The translations under genes were made by a program, and so were the position numbers. A stretch of DNA of 64,000 bases from Nocardiopsis suaedae (GTDB lineage Bacteria; Actinomycetota; Actinomycetes; Streptosporangiales; Streptosporangiaceae): the NCBI RefSeq assembly GCF_027706745.1, contig NZ_JAQFWP010000012.1, positions 62,001 through 126,000 of the forward strand, given 5' to 3'. Below, piece after piece: positions 1 to 8,479 of this stretch. Below the pieces are notes generated by a model. The model had not been told where the DNA came from. It ran no database searches and saw nothing but the letters and a program-made list of their open reading frames with translations. Positions within the stretch are counted from its first letter, which is position 1. Every line of letters begins with the position of its first letter.

Positions 1-14
1 CCTCGCTCGCTCCG

Positions 15-1316
15 TCACCGGTCCACGCCTCCCATCACGGGGTCGATGCTGGCCACCGCCGCGATCACGTCGGCGACCGTGCCGCCCTCGCACATCGCCG
101 CCACGGCCTGCAGGTGGGTGAACGAGGGGTCGCGGAAGTGCACCCGGTGGGGCCGGGTGCCGCCGTCGCTGACCGCGTGGCAGCCCAGCTCGCCCTTGGC
201 GCTCTCCACGGCGGCGTAGGCCTGGCCCGAGGGCACGCGGAAGCCCTCGGTGACCAGCTTGAAGTGGTGGATCAGCGCCTCCATGGAGCCGCCCATGATG
301 TGCGCGATGTGGTCGGGCGCGTTGCCCAGGCCGTCGGCGCCCAGCGCGAGCTTGGCGGGCCAGCCGATCTTGGGGTCGTCCACCATCACCGGGCCGGGCT
401 CCAGCTTGTCCAGGCACTGCTCGACGATTCGCAGGCTCTGCTCGACCTCGGCCATGCGCACGCGGTACCGGGCGTAGACGTCGCCGCCCTCGGAGACCGG
501 GATGTCGAACTCGTAGTCCTCGTAGCCGCAGTAGGGCTGGGCCTTGCGCAGGTCCCAGGGCAGGCCCGAGGCGCGCACCAGCGGCCCGGTCACGCCCAGC
601 GCCATGCACCCCGCCAGGTCCAGGTGGGCCACGTCCCTGGTGCGGGCCAGGTAGAGGGGGTTGGCGTCGAGGAGCTTGCGGATCTCGCGCAGCCGCTTGG
701 GCATCTCGGTGAGCAGCTCGCGGACCTTGCCCACCGCGCCGGAGGGCAGGTCCTGGGAGACGCCGCCGGGGCGGATGTAGGCGTGGTTCATCCGCAGCCC
801 GGTGATCAGCTCGAAGATGTCGAGCACCATCTCGCGCTCCCGGAAGCCGCTGGTCATCACCGTGGTGGCGCCCAGCTCCATGCCGAAGGTGGCCAGCGCG
901 ACGAAGTGCGAGCTCATCCGGTTGAGCTCCATCATGAGCACCCGGATGACGTTGGCCCGGTCGGGGATCTCCCCGGTGATGCCCAGCAGCTTCTCCACCG
1001 CCAGGCAGTACGCCGTCTCGTTGAAGATCGGCGTGAGGTAGTCCATGCGGGTCACGAACGTGGTCCCCTGGGTCCACGTCCGGAACTCCATGTTCTTCTC
1101 GATGCCGGTGTGCAGGTAGCCGATGCCGACCCGGGCCTCGGTGACGGTCTCGCCGTCGAGGGTCAGGATCAGCCGCAGCACCCCGTGCGTGGACGGGTGC
1201 TGCGGGCCCATGTTGACGACCAGCCGCTCGGCCGAGGCGGCCTGGGCCGCCGCGACGACCTCGTCCCAGTCGCCGCCGCCGACGTCCACGTGCTCCTCGG
1301 TGGCCTGTGCGCTCAT
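15..1316 (-). CDS. nuoD: NADH-quinone oxidoreductase subunit D
   Basis: This is the 49-kDa subunit of respiratory complex I, in the hydrophilic arm, where it forms part of the menaquinone site together with NuoB. The 433-aa protein carries the family hallmark [10 protein letters not shown] near residues 36-45, then [14 protein letters not shown], and ends with the conserved [15 protein letters not shown] segment before a C-terminal FTHLQ stretch. Length is normal for the family. It is the last complete gene of a leftward nuoA-B-C-D run; nuoC ends 43 bases upstream, and the next gene (expected nuoE) would begin at or beyond the window edge. The ATG at 1316 gives a short N-terminal extension before the conserved core, as in other actinobacteria. 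Assignment is secure. Confidence 0.97.
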   Translation of the reverse strand: MSAQATEEHVDVGGGDWDEVVAAAQAASAERLVVNMGPQHPSTHGVLRLILTLDGETVTEARVGIGYLHTGIEKNMEFRTWTQGTTFVTRMDYLTPIFNETAYCLAVEKLLGITGEIPDRANVIRVLMMELNRMSSHFVALATFGMELGATTVMTSGFREREMVLDIFELITGLRMNHAYIRPGGVSQDLPSGAVGKVRELLTEMPKRLREIRKLLDANPLYLARTRDVAHLDLAGCMALGVTGPLVRASGLPWDLRKAQPYCGYEDYEFDIPVSEGGDVYARYRVRMAEVEQSLRIVEQCLDKLEPGPVMVDDPKIGWPAKLALGADGLGNAPDHIAHIMGGSMEALIHHFKLVTEGFRVPSGQAYAAVESAKGELGCHAVSDGGTRPHRVHFRDPSFTHLQAVAAMCEGGTVADVIAAVASIDPVMGGVDR

Positions 1317-1359
1317 GGCCGCGCCTCCCTCCTCGCCCGGTCGCCTGCGTTGCGGGTGC

Positions 1360-2109
1360 TCATGCGTAGGACCTCCGCTCGTCTGGCGGGGGAACGGTCG
1401 CCCCGCGGTACTCCACCGGGATGCCGCCCAGCGGGTAGTCCTTGCGCTGCGGGTGGCCGTGCCAGTCGTCGGGCATCTCGATGCGGGTCAGCGAGGGGTG
1501 GCCGTCGAAGACGATCCCGAAGAAGTCCCAGGCCTCCCGCTCGTGCCAGTCGTTGGTCGGGTACACCCCGGCGGCCGAGGGGATGTGCGGGTCGGCGTCG
1601 GGGCAGCAGGTCTCCACCCGGATCTCCCGGTTGTGGGTGATCGACCGCAGGATGTAGGACACGTGCAGCTCGCGCCCGGTGTCGTCGGGGTAGTGCACCC
1701 CGGTCGCCCCCAGGCACAGCTCGAACCGCAGGCCGGCGTCGTCGCGGCAGTGGCGCAGCACCTCGGTCAGGTGCTCGCGGCGCACGTGCAGGGTGAGCTC
1801 GCCGCGGTCCACCACCACCCGCTCGACCGCGTCGCCGAACGCGACCGGGGCGCCGGCCATGGCGCCCTCCAGCGCGTCGGCGACGGCGTCGAAGCCCTCG
1901 GTGCGCGGGTCGTCCGGGTCGGTGTAGGGCCGCTCGGCGTCGGGGACGACCGTGCGCCGCACCCGCAGCCGGCCGTAGCCGGAGGTGTCGCCGGTGCCGC
2001 CCGCGCCGAACATGCCGGTGCGCTCGACCGGGGCGTCCAACCGCTCGCGCCCGGCGCGCTCGGGCAGGTCCTCGGCGGGCTCCTGCCCGGCCCCGTTGGA
2101 CATGCTCAT
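1360..2109 (-). CDS. nuoC: NADH-quinone oxidoreductase subunit C
   Basis: This is the 30-kDa subunit of complex I, in the peripheral arm contacting NuoB and NuoD. The 249-aa protein starts MSMSNGAGQ at the ATG that overlaps the nuoB stop (ATGA), so the two genes are translationally coupled; the longer frame upstream is an artefact of reading through nuoB. The first roughly 60 residues are an actinobacterial extension rich in Gly, Glu and Arg. The conserved 30-kDa signature is seen as [19 protein letters not shown] followed by [18 protein letters not shown], the segment that binds the neighbouring subunits. Subunits C and D are separate here, unlike the fused NuoCD of E. coli. Confidence 0.96.
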   Translation of the reverse strand: MSMSNGAGQEPAEDLPERAGRERLDAPVERTGMFGAGGTGDTSGYGRLRVRRTVVPDAERPYTDPDDPRTEGFDAVADALEGAMAGAPVAFGDAVERVVVDRGELTLHVRREHLTEVLRHCRDDAGLRFELCLGATGVHYPDDTGRELHVSYILRSITHNREIRVETCCPDADPHIPSAAGVYPTNDWHEREAWDFFGIVFDGHPSLTRIEMPDDWHGHPQRKDYPLGGIPVEYRGATVPPPDERRSYA

Positions 2110-2666
2110 CGCTCGGCCCCCTCGCCCTGCTCGACCAGCGGGAGCGAGCGGCGCAGCGCCCGCTGCTCCTCCTCCTCGATCTCGCGCTGCCGGTGCGCGC
2201 CGAGCTTGGTGTTCTGCACCTTGTCGTGCAGCTTGAGCACCGCGTCCAGGAGCATCTCCGGGCGCGGCGGGCACCCCGGCAGGTAGATGTCGACCGGGAC
2301 CACGTGGTCCACGCCCTGCACCACCGCGTAGTTGTTGAACATGCCGCCGCTGGAGGCGCACACGCCCATCGCGATGACCCACTTGGGCTCGGGCATCTGG
2401 TCGTAGATCTGGCGCAGGACCGGGGCCATCTTCTGGCTCACCCGCCCGGCGACGATCATCAGGTCGGCCTGGCGGGGCGTGGCGCCGAACTTCTCCATGC
2501 CGAACCGGGCCAGGTCGTAGTGCGGCCCGCCCACCGACATCATCTCGATGGCGCAGCAGGCCAGGCCGAAGGTGGCCGGCCACATCGAGCTCTTGCGGGC
2601 CAGCCCCACCACCTGCTCGACGGTGCCGAGCATGACGCCGCTCGGCAGTTTCTCCTCAAGTCCCAT
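2106..2666 (-). CDS. nuoB: NADH-quinone oxidoreductase subunit B
   Basis: This complex I subunit carries iron-sulfur cluster N2, the final electron donor to the quinone. In the 186-aa sequence the cysteine ligands are visible: the adjacent pair in LACCAIEMM near residues 36-37, one in the [12 protein letters not shown] segment near residue 101, and one in [10 protein letters not shown] near residue 131. The C-terminal 40 residues are a charged tail rich in Glu and Arg, common in actinobacteria. The stop overlaps the nuoC start by four bases. nuoA lies 57 bases upstream in the same direction. Confidence 0.97.
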   Translation of the reverse strand: MGLEEKLPSGVMLGTVEQVVGLARKSSMWPATFGLACCAIEMMSVGGPHYDLARFGMEKFGATPRQADLMIVAGRVSQKMAPVLRQIYDQMPEPKWVIAMGVCASSGGMFNNYAVVQGVDHVVPVDIYLPGCPPRPEMLLDAVLKLHDKVQNTKLGAHRQREIEEEEQRALRRSLPLVEQGEGAER

Positions 2667-2723
2667 GAGGCGAACCCCCTTGTCCGATTCCCGGGTGCGC
2701 CGCGCGGGGCGGCGCCGTACGGC

Positions 2724-3083
2724 TCAGTCCCATTCCAGGCCTCCGCGGCGCCATTCGTAGGCGTAGGCGATCGAGACGTTCACCAGGAAAAGGACCATCG
2801 CGATGAGGCCGAACAGGCCGAGCGCGTCGAAATGGACCGCCCACGGATAAAGGAAGATGATCTCGATGTCGAAGACGATGAAGAGCATCGCCGTGAGGTA
2901 GTACTTGATCGTGAACCGGCCGCCGCCCGCCGGCTGGGGGGTCGGCTCGATCCCGCACTCGTAGGCCTGGAGCTTGGCGCGGTTGTACCGCTTGGGTCCG
3001 GCGATGCTGCCGACGACCATCGATACGGCCACGAACGCGGCGCCGATGCCGCCGAGCACGAATACGGGTGTGTACAGCTCCAT
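2724..3083 (-). CDS. nuoA: NADH-quinone oxidoreductase subunit A
   Basis: This is a small membrane subunit of complex I. The 119-aa protein has three hydrophobic segments (about residues 6-27, 60-85 and 88-108) and the conserved loop YECGIEPTP, the switchable cysteine loop next to the quinone channel, followed by FTIKYYLTAMLFIVFDIEIIF, typical of NuoA. It is the first nuo gene of the run. A 9-bp perfect hairpin (3105-3126) sits just upstream between it and the preceding reductase gene, so its expression may depend on read-through from the Rex-controlled promoter at about 4.6 kb or on an unseen local promoter. Confidence 0.96.
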   Translation of the reverse strand: MELYTPVFVLGGIGAAFVAVSMVVGSIAGPKRYNRAKLQAYECGIEPTPQPAGGGRFTIKYYLTAMLFIVFDIEIIFLYPWAVHFDALGLFGLIAMVLFLVNVSIAYAYEWRRGGLEWD

Positions 3084-3104
3084 CGGTGGACGTCCCCTTC
3101 ATGA

Positions 3105-3126
3105 CGGGCGTGCGGATGCACGCCCG
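3105..3126 (-). terminator. Hairpin between the reductase gene and nuoA
   Basis: A perfect inverted repeat, CGGGCGTGC and GCACGCCCG with a GGAT loop, lies 22 bases before the nuoA start. No T-run follows on the minus strand. It could be a weak terminator, an attenuator or an mRNA-processing or stability element between the reductase gene and the nuo genes; sequence alone cannot tell. Confidence 0.5.
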
Positions 3127-3184
3127 CTTGTGATCGCTTTCACGTGGGCGGCCGCGTCGGGCCCAACGCTCGCCATCGCCCCTC

Positions 3185-4489
3185 CTAGGCCGCGGGCGCC
3201 ATCCGCGACATGCCGTTGATGACGCGGTCCATCGCGTCCCCGTGGGACGGCTCGGTGAGGTTGGCCAGCATCTTCAGCGCGAACCGCATGAGCGTGCGCT
3301 GCGGCAGGCCGTAGCGGGTCGCGTACTTCATGAACTCGGGGTTGCCGATCATCTTCACGAAGGTGCGGCCGAGCGTGTAGTAGCCGCCGTAGGCGTCGCG
3401 CAGCACCTCGGGGTAGCGCATCAGGGCGCGCTCGCGGGTCTGCACGGTCGGGCGGGAGAGCGCCTGCACGGCGACGTCGGCGGCGATCGCCCCGGCCTCC
3501 AGCGCGTAGGCGATGCCCTCGCCGTTGAAGGGGTTGACCATGCCGCCGGCGTCGCCGACGAGCATCAGCCCCCGCGAGTAGTGCGGCGTCCGGTTGAAGC
3601 CCATGGGCAGGGCCGCGCCGCGCACCGAGCCGCGCCGGTTCTCCTCGGTGAAGCCCCACTCCTCCGGCATGCTCTGCGTCCAGCGCTTGAGCAGTCGGCG
3701 GTAGTCCACGTCCTGGAAGGCGGAGGTGGAGTTGAGGATGCCCAGGCCCACGTTGCAGGTGCCGTCGCCGACGCCGAACACCCAGCCGTAGCCGGGCAGC
3801 AGCACCTGGCGCCCGCCGGTGCCGTCCCACAGCTCCAGCCAGGACTCCAGGTAGTCGTCCTCGTGGCGGGGGCTCTCGAAGTAGGTGCGCACCGCCACCC
3901 CCATGGGGCGGTCGTCGCGCTTGCGGATGCCCAGGGCGACCGACAGCCGGGAGGAGTTGCCGTCGGCGGCGATCACCAGCGGGGCCCGGTAGCGGACCTC
4001 CTCGCCGTCGGCGCCGGTGGCCCGCACGCCCTGCACCCGGCCGGTGCGCGGGTCGATCAGGGGCTCGCGGACGTTGGTGCGCTCCATCAGCTTGGCGCCG
4101 CAGGCGCGGGCCCGGTCGGCCAGGATCCGGTCGAAGTCGTAGCGCGTGCGCACCAGGCCGAAGCCGGGGTAGGAGGCCAGCTCGGGCCAGGGCAGTTCGA
4201 GGCGCACGCCGCCGCCGACGATGCGGAGGCCCCGGTTGCGGATCCACCCGTCGCCGTCGAAGGGGACGCCCAGGTCGGCCAGCTGCTTGACGGCGCGCGG
4301 GGTGAGGCCGTCGCCACAGACCTTCTCCCGGGGGAAGGAGGTCTTCTCCAGGAGGAGCACGTCCAGTCCGGAGCGGGCCATGTGGACGGCGGCGGCGGAG
4401 CCGGCGGGCCCGGCCCCCACGATGATCACGTCGGCTTCGAGGTCGGCGGTGCCCCGTCCGGAGGGGGCGGTGGGTGCTGTGGCGCTCAC
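3185..4489 (-). CDS. Geranylgeranyl reductase family FAD protein, probable menaquinone side-chain reductase
   Basis: This 434-aa FAD-dependent oxidoreductase belongs to the geranylgeranyl-reductase family. The N-terminal dinucleotide-binding motif VIIVGAGPAGSAAA starts near residue 26, the family segment KVCGDGLTPRAVKQL follows, and a second FAD motif LMLVGDAGGMVNPFNGEGIAYALEAG lies near residue 310. In actinobacteria, enzymes of this family (MenJ in Mycobacterium) saturate an isoprene unit of the menaquinone side chain. Position between menG and the nuo operon supports a menaquinone role here, but reduction of other polyprenyl chains is possible. The ATG at 4489 was preferred because it directly precedes the conserved FAD motif. 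A perfect Rex operator lies about 100 bases upstream. Confidence 0.85.
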   Translation of the reverse strand: MSATAPTAPSGRGTADLEADVIIVGAGPAGSAAAVHMARSGLDVLLLEKTSFPREKVCGDGLTPRAVKQLADLGVPFDGDGWIRNRGLRIVGGGVRLELPWPELASYPGFGLVRTRYDFDRILADRARACGAKLMERTNVREPLIDPRTGRVQGVRATGADGEEVRYRAPLVIAADGNSSRLSVALGIRKRDDRPMGVAVRTYFESPRHEDDYLESWLELWDGTGGRQVLLPGYGWVFGVGDGTCNVGLGILNSTSAFQDVDYRRLLKRWTQSMPEEWGFTEENRRGSVRGAALPMGFNRTPHYSRGLMLVGDAGGMVNPFNGEGIAYALEAGAIAADVAVQALSRPTVQTRERALMRYPEVLRDAYGGYYTLGRTFVKMIGNPEFMKYATRYGLPQRTLMRFALKMLANLTEPSHGDAMDRVINGMSRMAPAA

Positions 4490-4589
4490 GAGTGGTCCCT
4501 GTGTGGCTGGGGGTGCGCGGTATGGGCGCTTTGTGTACTTCTGGTGCGGGTCGTACGCAGGCGTCCGGAGTTACCAAGGACACGTACCC

Positions 4590-4607
4590 TTGTGAAGGGC
4601 TTCACAA
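4590..4607. promoter_or_regulatory. Rex (redox repressor) operator
   Basis: The 18-mer TTGTGAAGGGCTTCACAA is an exact match to the Rex operator consensus TTGTGAA-N4-TTCACAA. Rex represses respiratory genes when NADH/NAD+ is low and is released by NADH; in Streptomyces its known targets include cydABCD and nuo. The site lies 101 bases upstream of the start of the reductase gene at 4489, which leads into nuoA. The perfect symmetry extends by one C/G pair pair on each side (CC...GG). Binding is inferred, not shown. Confidence 0.85.
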
Positions 4608-4780
4608 GGCCTCGTCCCGAAGTCTAGACCTTTCGCGTTCCAGGGGCGACCCCCACCCGCCATTCATCTCGTCAGGGCACTTTCAGTCGCAAACCGGACG
4701 CACCGGGCTTTACCAGGGTTAATGAGGTATACCTACGTCCGATTCATCCTTGTGAATCACGTTCGTCCCCAGAAAGCACG

Positions 4781-4812
4781 AAAGGCACCAGAACGCATGT
4801 TCTGGTGCCTTT
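4781..4812 (-). terminator. Terminator of menG
   Basis: A perfect 14-bp inverted repeat, AAAGGCACCAGAAC and GTTCTGGTGCCTTT around a GCAT loop, lies 93 bases after the menG stop. The stem ends in AAA/TTT, giving a short U-tract in either direction, so it may work on both strands; on the plus strand nothing is transcribed towards it. Confidence 0.8.
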
Positions 4813-4905
4813 GTTGACCGTGTGACCGATGAGAAAGGAGGGGCGTGCGGGACGGAATCCGGCCGCCCGCAACCGGTGCCGGCGGGGGACCGGCCCCGGC
4901 GGCGG

Positions 4906-5616
4906 CTACTCCGGGCGGCGGCCGCGGTGCAGCGCCACCACGCCCAGCGACAGGTTGCGCCAGGCCACCCGGGTCCACCCCGCGCGCTGCATCCGCGCGG
5001 CCAGCCCCGCCTGGTCCGGCCAGTCCATGATCGACTCCGACAGGTACTCGTAGGCCGCGGTGTTGTCGGAGAACATCCCGGCGATCCGGGGCAGCGCCGC
5101 CATCAGGTACCCCGAGTAGACCCGGTCCACCGCGCGCACCGGGATGTGGCTGAACTCGCAGATCACGACCCGGCCGCCGGGCTTGGCCACCCGGTGCATC
5201 TCGCGCAGCGCCCGGTCGGTGTCCTGCACGTTGCGCAGGCCGAAGGAGATGGTGACCGCGTCGAAGGTGGCGTCCTCGAACGGGAGCTCCAGGGCGTCCC
5301 CGGCCACGCAGGCCACCCCGTCCGCGACCGCGCCGCCGCGCTGGCGCGCCCCCTCGCGCAGCATGCCCTGGGAGAAGTCGCAGGCGATCACCCGCGCCCC
5401 GTTCCCGGTCAGCGCCTGGGAGGAGGTGCCCGTCCCGGCCGCCAGGTCGAGCACCAGCTCGCCGCTGTAGGCCTCCACCGCGCGCACGGCCGCCCGCCGC
5501 CACTGGCGGTCCTGGCCGAGCGAGAGCACGTCGTTGAGCAGGTCGTAGCGGCCGGCGATGCTGTCGAACATCGCGGCGACGTCGGCGGGCGACTTGTCGA
5601 GTTCGGCGCGGGTCAT
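4906..5616 (-). CDS. menG: Demethylmenaquinone methyltransferase
   Basis: This SAM-dependent methyltransferase (UbiE/MenG family) makes menaquinone from demethylmenaquinone, the last step of the pathway. The 236-aa protein opens with the family N-terminus [29 protein letters not shown], then the SAM-binding motif [13 protein letters not shown] near residue 55, and the family block [42 protein letters not shown]. There is no ubiquinone pathway in this group, so the menaquinone function is assumed. It is followed by its own terminator and is divergent from the secreted-protein gene at 5746. Confidence 0.93.
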   Translation of the reverse strand: MTRAELDKSPADVAAMFDSIAGRYDLLNDVLSLGQDRQWRRAAVRAVEAYSGELVLDLAAGTGTSSQALTGNGARVIACDFSQGMLREGARQRGGAVADGVACVAGDALELPFEDATFDAVTISFGLRNVQDTDRALREMHRVAKPGGRVVICEFSHIPVRAVDRVYSGYLMAALPRIAGMFSDNTAAYEYLSESIMDWPDQAGLAARMQRAGWTRVAWRNLSLGVVALHRGRRPE

Positions 5617-5745
5617 GGGCCCAGCCTAAGGCCGCTCCGGTCCCGACCGGCCCCGACCGGCGGTTCCGGCTCCACCGCCGACCCGATTTTGGTTACTGTA
5701 CGAATTCGGATCATGACACCGCGTCCGGATGGGAAGAGGGTGCCC

Positions 5746-7014
5746 GTGGCCACCACATGCCGACCGTTCCTTGCCGCCGTGCTGAGCGCGCTCGCGCTCG
5801 GCCTGCCGATCGCCGCTCCCCCGGCGGCCGCCGCCCCGGCGGCGCACGCGGGGGTGGTCGGCGAGCGGCCGGTCGACTGGACACCGCACGTGCTGGACGG
5901 CAGGGTCAAGGCCATCACCCGGGTCGGCGACACCGTCTACGTCGGCGGCTCCTTCCAGCGCGTGGCCTCCCCCGACCGGTCCACCACCTACAGGCGCAGC
6001 AACCTGTTCGCCTTCGAGCACGGCACCGGGCGGGTGCTCGGCTTCTCCCCCGACCCGGACAACACCGTGGCCTCGGTCGTCCCCGCCGACGACGGGGTGT
6101 ACATCGGCGGCTCGTTCACCCGCGTGGGGGCCACCCCCGTGCGCGGCGCGGCGCTGGTGCGCGGCGACGGCCGCCTCGACCGCGGGTTCGACGCGCGGAT
6201 CAGCGGCGGCAGCGTCTACCGCCTGGCCCGGCACGGCGACGACCTGTACGCGGGCGGCTCGTTCTCCTCGGCCGGCGGCGGGGGCGAGCGCGGCATCGCC
6301 CGCCTCGACGCGCGCACCGGCGCGGCGGACGGGGACTTCTCCATCGCCATCGGCGAGGAGCGGCGCGGCTCGCTGCGCGTCCAGGACCTGGCGCTCAGCC
6401 CGGACGGGGGCCGCCTGGTCATCGCCGGGACCTTCATGGAGGTGGAGGGGCGGGAGCGCCCGCAGATCGCGATGGTGGACACCGCCTCCTCGCCCGCGCG
6501 GCTGAGCCGGTGGTCGACCGACGCCTACGCCGCCGAGTGCGACTACTCGCGGATGCACACCTACATGCGCCAGATCGACTTCGCGCCGGACGGCTCCTAC
6601 TTCGCGGTGGTCACGGCGGGCGGGCCGCACCTCAAGCCGGGGCTGTGCAAGACGGTCGCCCGCTGGGAGGCCGCCGAGCGCTCCGGGGCGCGGCCGACCT
6701 GGACCAACCACACCGGCGGCGACTCGCTCTACGCGGTCGCGGCCACCGGGGCGGCCGTCTACGCCGGCGGGCACCAGCGCTGGATGGACAACCCGGAGGG
6801 GGACCACGAGGCGGGCCCCGGCGCGGTCGAGCGCGAGGGGATCGCCGCGGTCGACCCCCGCACCGGCCGGGCGCTGCCGTGGAACCCGGGGCGCAGCCGG
6901 GGGCACGGGGTCGAGGCGCTCACCCCGACCGAGGACGGGCTGTACGTGGGCAGCGACACCACGCGCCTGGGCGGCGAGGACCGGGCCCGGGTGGGGATGT
7001 TCCCGCTGGACTAG
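5746..7014 (+). CDS. Secreted beta-propeller-like protein, function unknown
   Basis: The predicted product of about 422 aa begins with a clear signal peptide (MATTCRPFLAAVLSALALGLPIAAPP..., AxA-type cleavage after the Ala-rich stretch, about residue 30). The mature part contains repeated blades of the form VxAITRVGDTVYVGGSF, DDGVYIGGSFTRVGAT, GDDLYAGGSFSSAGGG, LVIAGTFMEVEG and AAVYAGGHQRW, typical of delta-60 or WD-like propellers found in secreted actinobacterial proteins. A GTG start at 5746 with an upstream GAGAGG-like site was preferred; an in-frame ATG at 5713 and GTG at 5740 are alternatives. No catalytic motif was recognised. It may bind cell wall or another extracellular partner, but this is not supported by context. 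Confidence 0.75.
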   Translation: MATTCRPFLAAVLSALALGLPIAAPPAAAAPAAHAGVVGERPVDWTPHVLDGRVKAITRVGDTVYVGGSFQRVASPDRSTTYRRSNLFAFEHGTGRVLGFSPDPDNTVASVVPADDGVYIGGSFTRVGATPVRGAALVRGDGRLDRGFDARISGGSVYRLARHGDDLYAGGSFSSAGGGGERGIARLDARTGAADGDFSIAIGEERRGSLRVQDLALSPDGGRLVIAGTFMEVEGRERPQIAMVDTASSPARLSRWSTDAYAAECDYSRMHTYMRQIDFAPDGSYFAVVTAGGPHLKPGLCKTVARWEAAERSGARPTWTNHTGGDSLYAVAATGAAVYAGGHQRWMDNPEGDHEAGPGAVEREGIAAVDPRTGRALPWNPGRSRGHGVEALTPTEDGLYVGSDTTRLGGEDRARVGMFPLD

Positions 7015-7042
7015 CCGGGCGGGAGCGGCGCACGGGGAGCGG

Positions 7043-7444
7043 TCAGGCGGTGCCGGCCGCTCCCTCCTTCTCTTCCTGAGCCTCTTCCCCGGCCCCGTGC
7101 CCGGCCCCTCCGCCGGCGGTCTCCGCCGCGTCCGGACCGCCGGAACCGCCCTCCCCGCGGCCGGATCCGGCCGATTTCTCCCCCGACGGGGCGTCCGGGA
7201 CCTCGGATGCGTCCTCGTGGGCGGCCCCGTCCACCAGGCGGCGGCCCATCCGGTCGGTCCGGGCGGTGATGCTCTCCGAGACCGCGTCGCGCTGGCGGGA
7301 GAGCACGATGTAGCTCACCAGGCCGCTGATCAGGGCGGCGAGGATCAGCGCGAGCCAGCCGCGGGCCCCCAGGAGGTACAGGACGCCGTACGTGACGCCG
7401 AACAGCAGGAGCCGTGCGGCGGTATAGGCGAGGACGCTGCGCAT
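7043..7444 (-). CDS. DUF4229 membrane protein
   Basis: This 133-aa protein has two hydrophobic segments in its first 50 residues (VLAYTAARLLLFGVTYGVLYLLGA and WLALILAALISGLVSYIVL), followed by LSRQRDAVSESITAR, which is the usual DUF4229 signature in actinobacteria, and then a low-complexity tail rich in Gly, Glu and Ala. Function is unknown. It faces the secreted-protein gene tail to tail with only 28 bases between, and is divergent from bldC. In several actinobacteria DUF4229 genes lie near menaquinone genes, consistent with this location, but a role there is speculation. Confidence 0.75.
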   Translation of the reverse strand: MRSVLAYTAARLLLFGVTYGVLYLLGARGWLALILAALISGLVSYIVLSRQRDAVSESITARTDRMGRRLVDGAAHEDASEVPDAPSGEKSAGSGRGEGGSGGPDAAETAGGGAGHGAGEEAQEEKEGAAGTA

Positions 7445-7746
7445 GGAACTGCCTCACATGGGGTGGTCTGGTTCACTATCGTGGGGGTCGGCGGCATCGC
7501 CGACCGCCCCTTCCAGGGTAAGGGGCCTTCCGGCGCTGCCCTCGCGGGGAGCCCAGCCGCGGATGATGGGACGTCTCGAATCCGACACCTCTATTCGAAG
7601 GTCACGGTCCGATCACATATCGCGCACACTCCCCCTGTTCCCCCCGGTTTTTACGAAAACTAGGGAGGAAACGGACTATCTCATGCACACTAGGGGATCA
7701 AACGCCCGCCTCCCCCAGACCACACGGCGGGCCCCGAAGGGGGATT
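7445..7746. other. 302-bp divergent intergenic region between the DUF4229 gene and bldC
   Basis: This stretch has a locally AT-richer core around 7570-7680, expected to hold the promoters of both flanking genes. A strong Shine-Dalgarno-like GGGAGGA at 7662-7668 precedes an ATG at 7683, but the frame from there runs antagonistically through bldC in another phase and shows no family resemblance, so it was not called. No other structure was recognised. Confidence 0.4.
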
Positions 7747-7947
7747 GTGAAGGTGGAAAGAGGAAGCGAACGTCTATTGACCCCCGGAGAGGTCGCCTCG
7801 CTCTTCCGGGTCGACCCCAAGACCGTGACCCGGTGGGCCGCATCGGGGCGCATCAGCAGCATCCGCACCCCCGGAGGCCACCGGAGGTTCCGTGAGTCCG
7901 AGGTCCGGGCGCTGCTCCACGGCGAGGCCACCGAGTCCGCCCCCTGA
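7747..7947 (+). CDS. bldC: BldC-family MerR-like DNA-binding protein
   Basis: A 66-aa protein made almost entirely of one winged-helix domain: LLTPGEVASLFRVDPKTVTRWAASGRISSIRTPGGHRRFRESEVRALL. This matches BldC of Streptomyces, a small MerR-type regulator that binds direct repeats cooperatively and holds back sporulation. The GTG start at 7747 is preceded by GAAGGGG at suitable spacing. The C-terminal tail is only about 12 residues. A second, more distant member of the same class is at 14628-14831, so the function assigned here could be shared or exchanged; the sequence of this one is the closer match to BldC. Confidence 0.88.
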   Translation: MKVERGSERLLTPGEVASLFRVDPKTVTRWAASGRISSIRTPGGHRRFRESEVRALLHGEATESAP

Positions 7948-8065
7948 CCCCGCGGCGACCCGCACGACGGCGGCCGCTCCCCTACGGGCGTGCGCCTCCG
8001 GCCCGCGGGCCGTGCGACACGTCGGTCCCCGCGCGCACGCGGCGGATCGCGGATAGGCTGGACGC

Positions 8066-8419
8066 ATGGTGTGGCTCGCAGGCCTGTTCACGCTGCTCAC
8101 GATCGTGCTCTGGGTGTACGCGTTCTTCGACGCGCTCACCACCCCGGCATCGGAGGTCCGCAACCTGCCCAAGTTCCTGTGGTTGATCGCGATCGTCGTG
8201 TTCACCCCTGTCGGTCCGCTGCTCTGGCTCTTCCTGGGCCGCCCGCGGACCCTGGCGCCGGCCCCCGGCCCGGCCGCGCCGGACCGGCCCGCGTCCGCCT
8301 TCGCGGACGCCGACCCGGCCGACGCCCAGGCCGACCCGCAGCACCCCGGTCCGATCGGCCCCGACGACGACCCCGAGTTCCTGCGCCGTCTGAACAAGCG
8401 CATCAACCCGGACGAGTGA
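8066..8419 (+). CDS. PLDc_N domain membrane protein
   Basis: The 117-aa protein has two transmembrane helices (about residues 3-23 and 38-58) with the PLDc_N signature between and after them: WVYAFFDALTTPASEVRNLPKFLWLIAIVVFTPVGPLLWLFLGRPR. The remaining 55 residues are Pro/Ala/Asp-rich and end DDPEFLRRLNKRINPDE, a conserved tail in actinobacterial homologues. Despite the name, this domain alone has no phospholipase activity; function is unknown. It converges on the lysE-type gene over a shared hairpin terminator. Confidence 0.75.
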   Translation: MVWLAGLFTLLTIVLWVYAFFDALTTPASEVRNLPKFLWLIAIVVFTPVGPLLWLFLGRPRTLAPAPGPAAPDRPASAFADADPADAQADPQHPGPIGPDDDPEFLRRLNKRINPDE

Positions 8420-8435
8420 AGCAGGCGGGCATGAT

Positions 8436-8468
8436 GGCCGCGGCGCCGTCCCTCAGGGCGCCGCGGCC
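8436..8468. terminator. Bidirectional terminator between the PLDc_N gene and the lysE-type gene
   Basis: A perfect 12-bp stem (GGCCGCGGCGCC and GGCGCCGCGGCC) with a 9-base loop lies between two convergent genes, 16 bases after one stop and 11 before the other. Confidence 0.7.
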
Positions 8469-8479
8469 CTCGCCGCCCC

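Larger units (their letters stand above)
4490..4905. other. 416-bp intergenic regulatory region upstream of the reductase-nuo genes
   Basis: No coding sequence is seen. It holds the Rex operator (4590-4607), a second copy of the half-site CCTTGTGAA at 4748-4756, a 10-bp perfect palindrome AGGTATACCT at 4725-4734, and the menG terminator at 4781-4812. On the minus strand TTCACA (4602-4607) inside the operator is a fair -35 hexamer, with a weak candidate -10 about 16-17 bases on, so Rex bound there would cover the promoter. The exact promoter is not certain. Confidence 0.55.

Noticed and set aside
7683-7895. Open frame beginning at ATG 7683 after a good Shine-Dalgarno sequence
   Set aside because: It overlaps bldC in another phase, is Arg/Lys-rich without family likeness, and the bldC frame is clearly the real gene.
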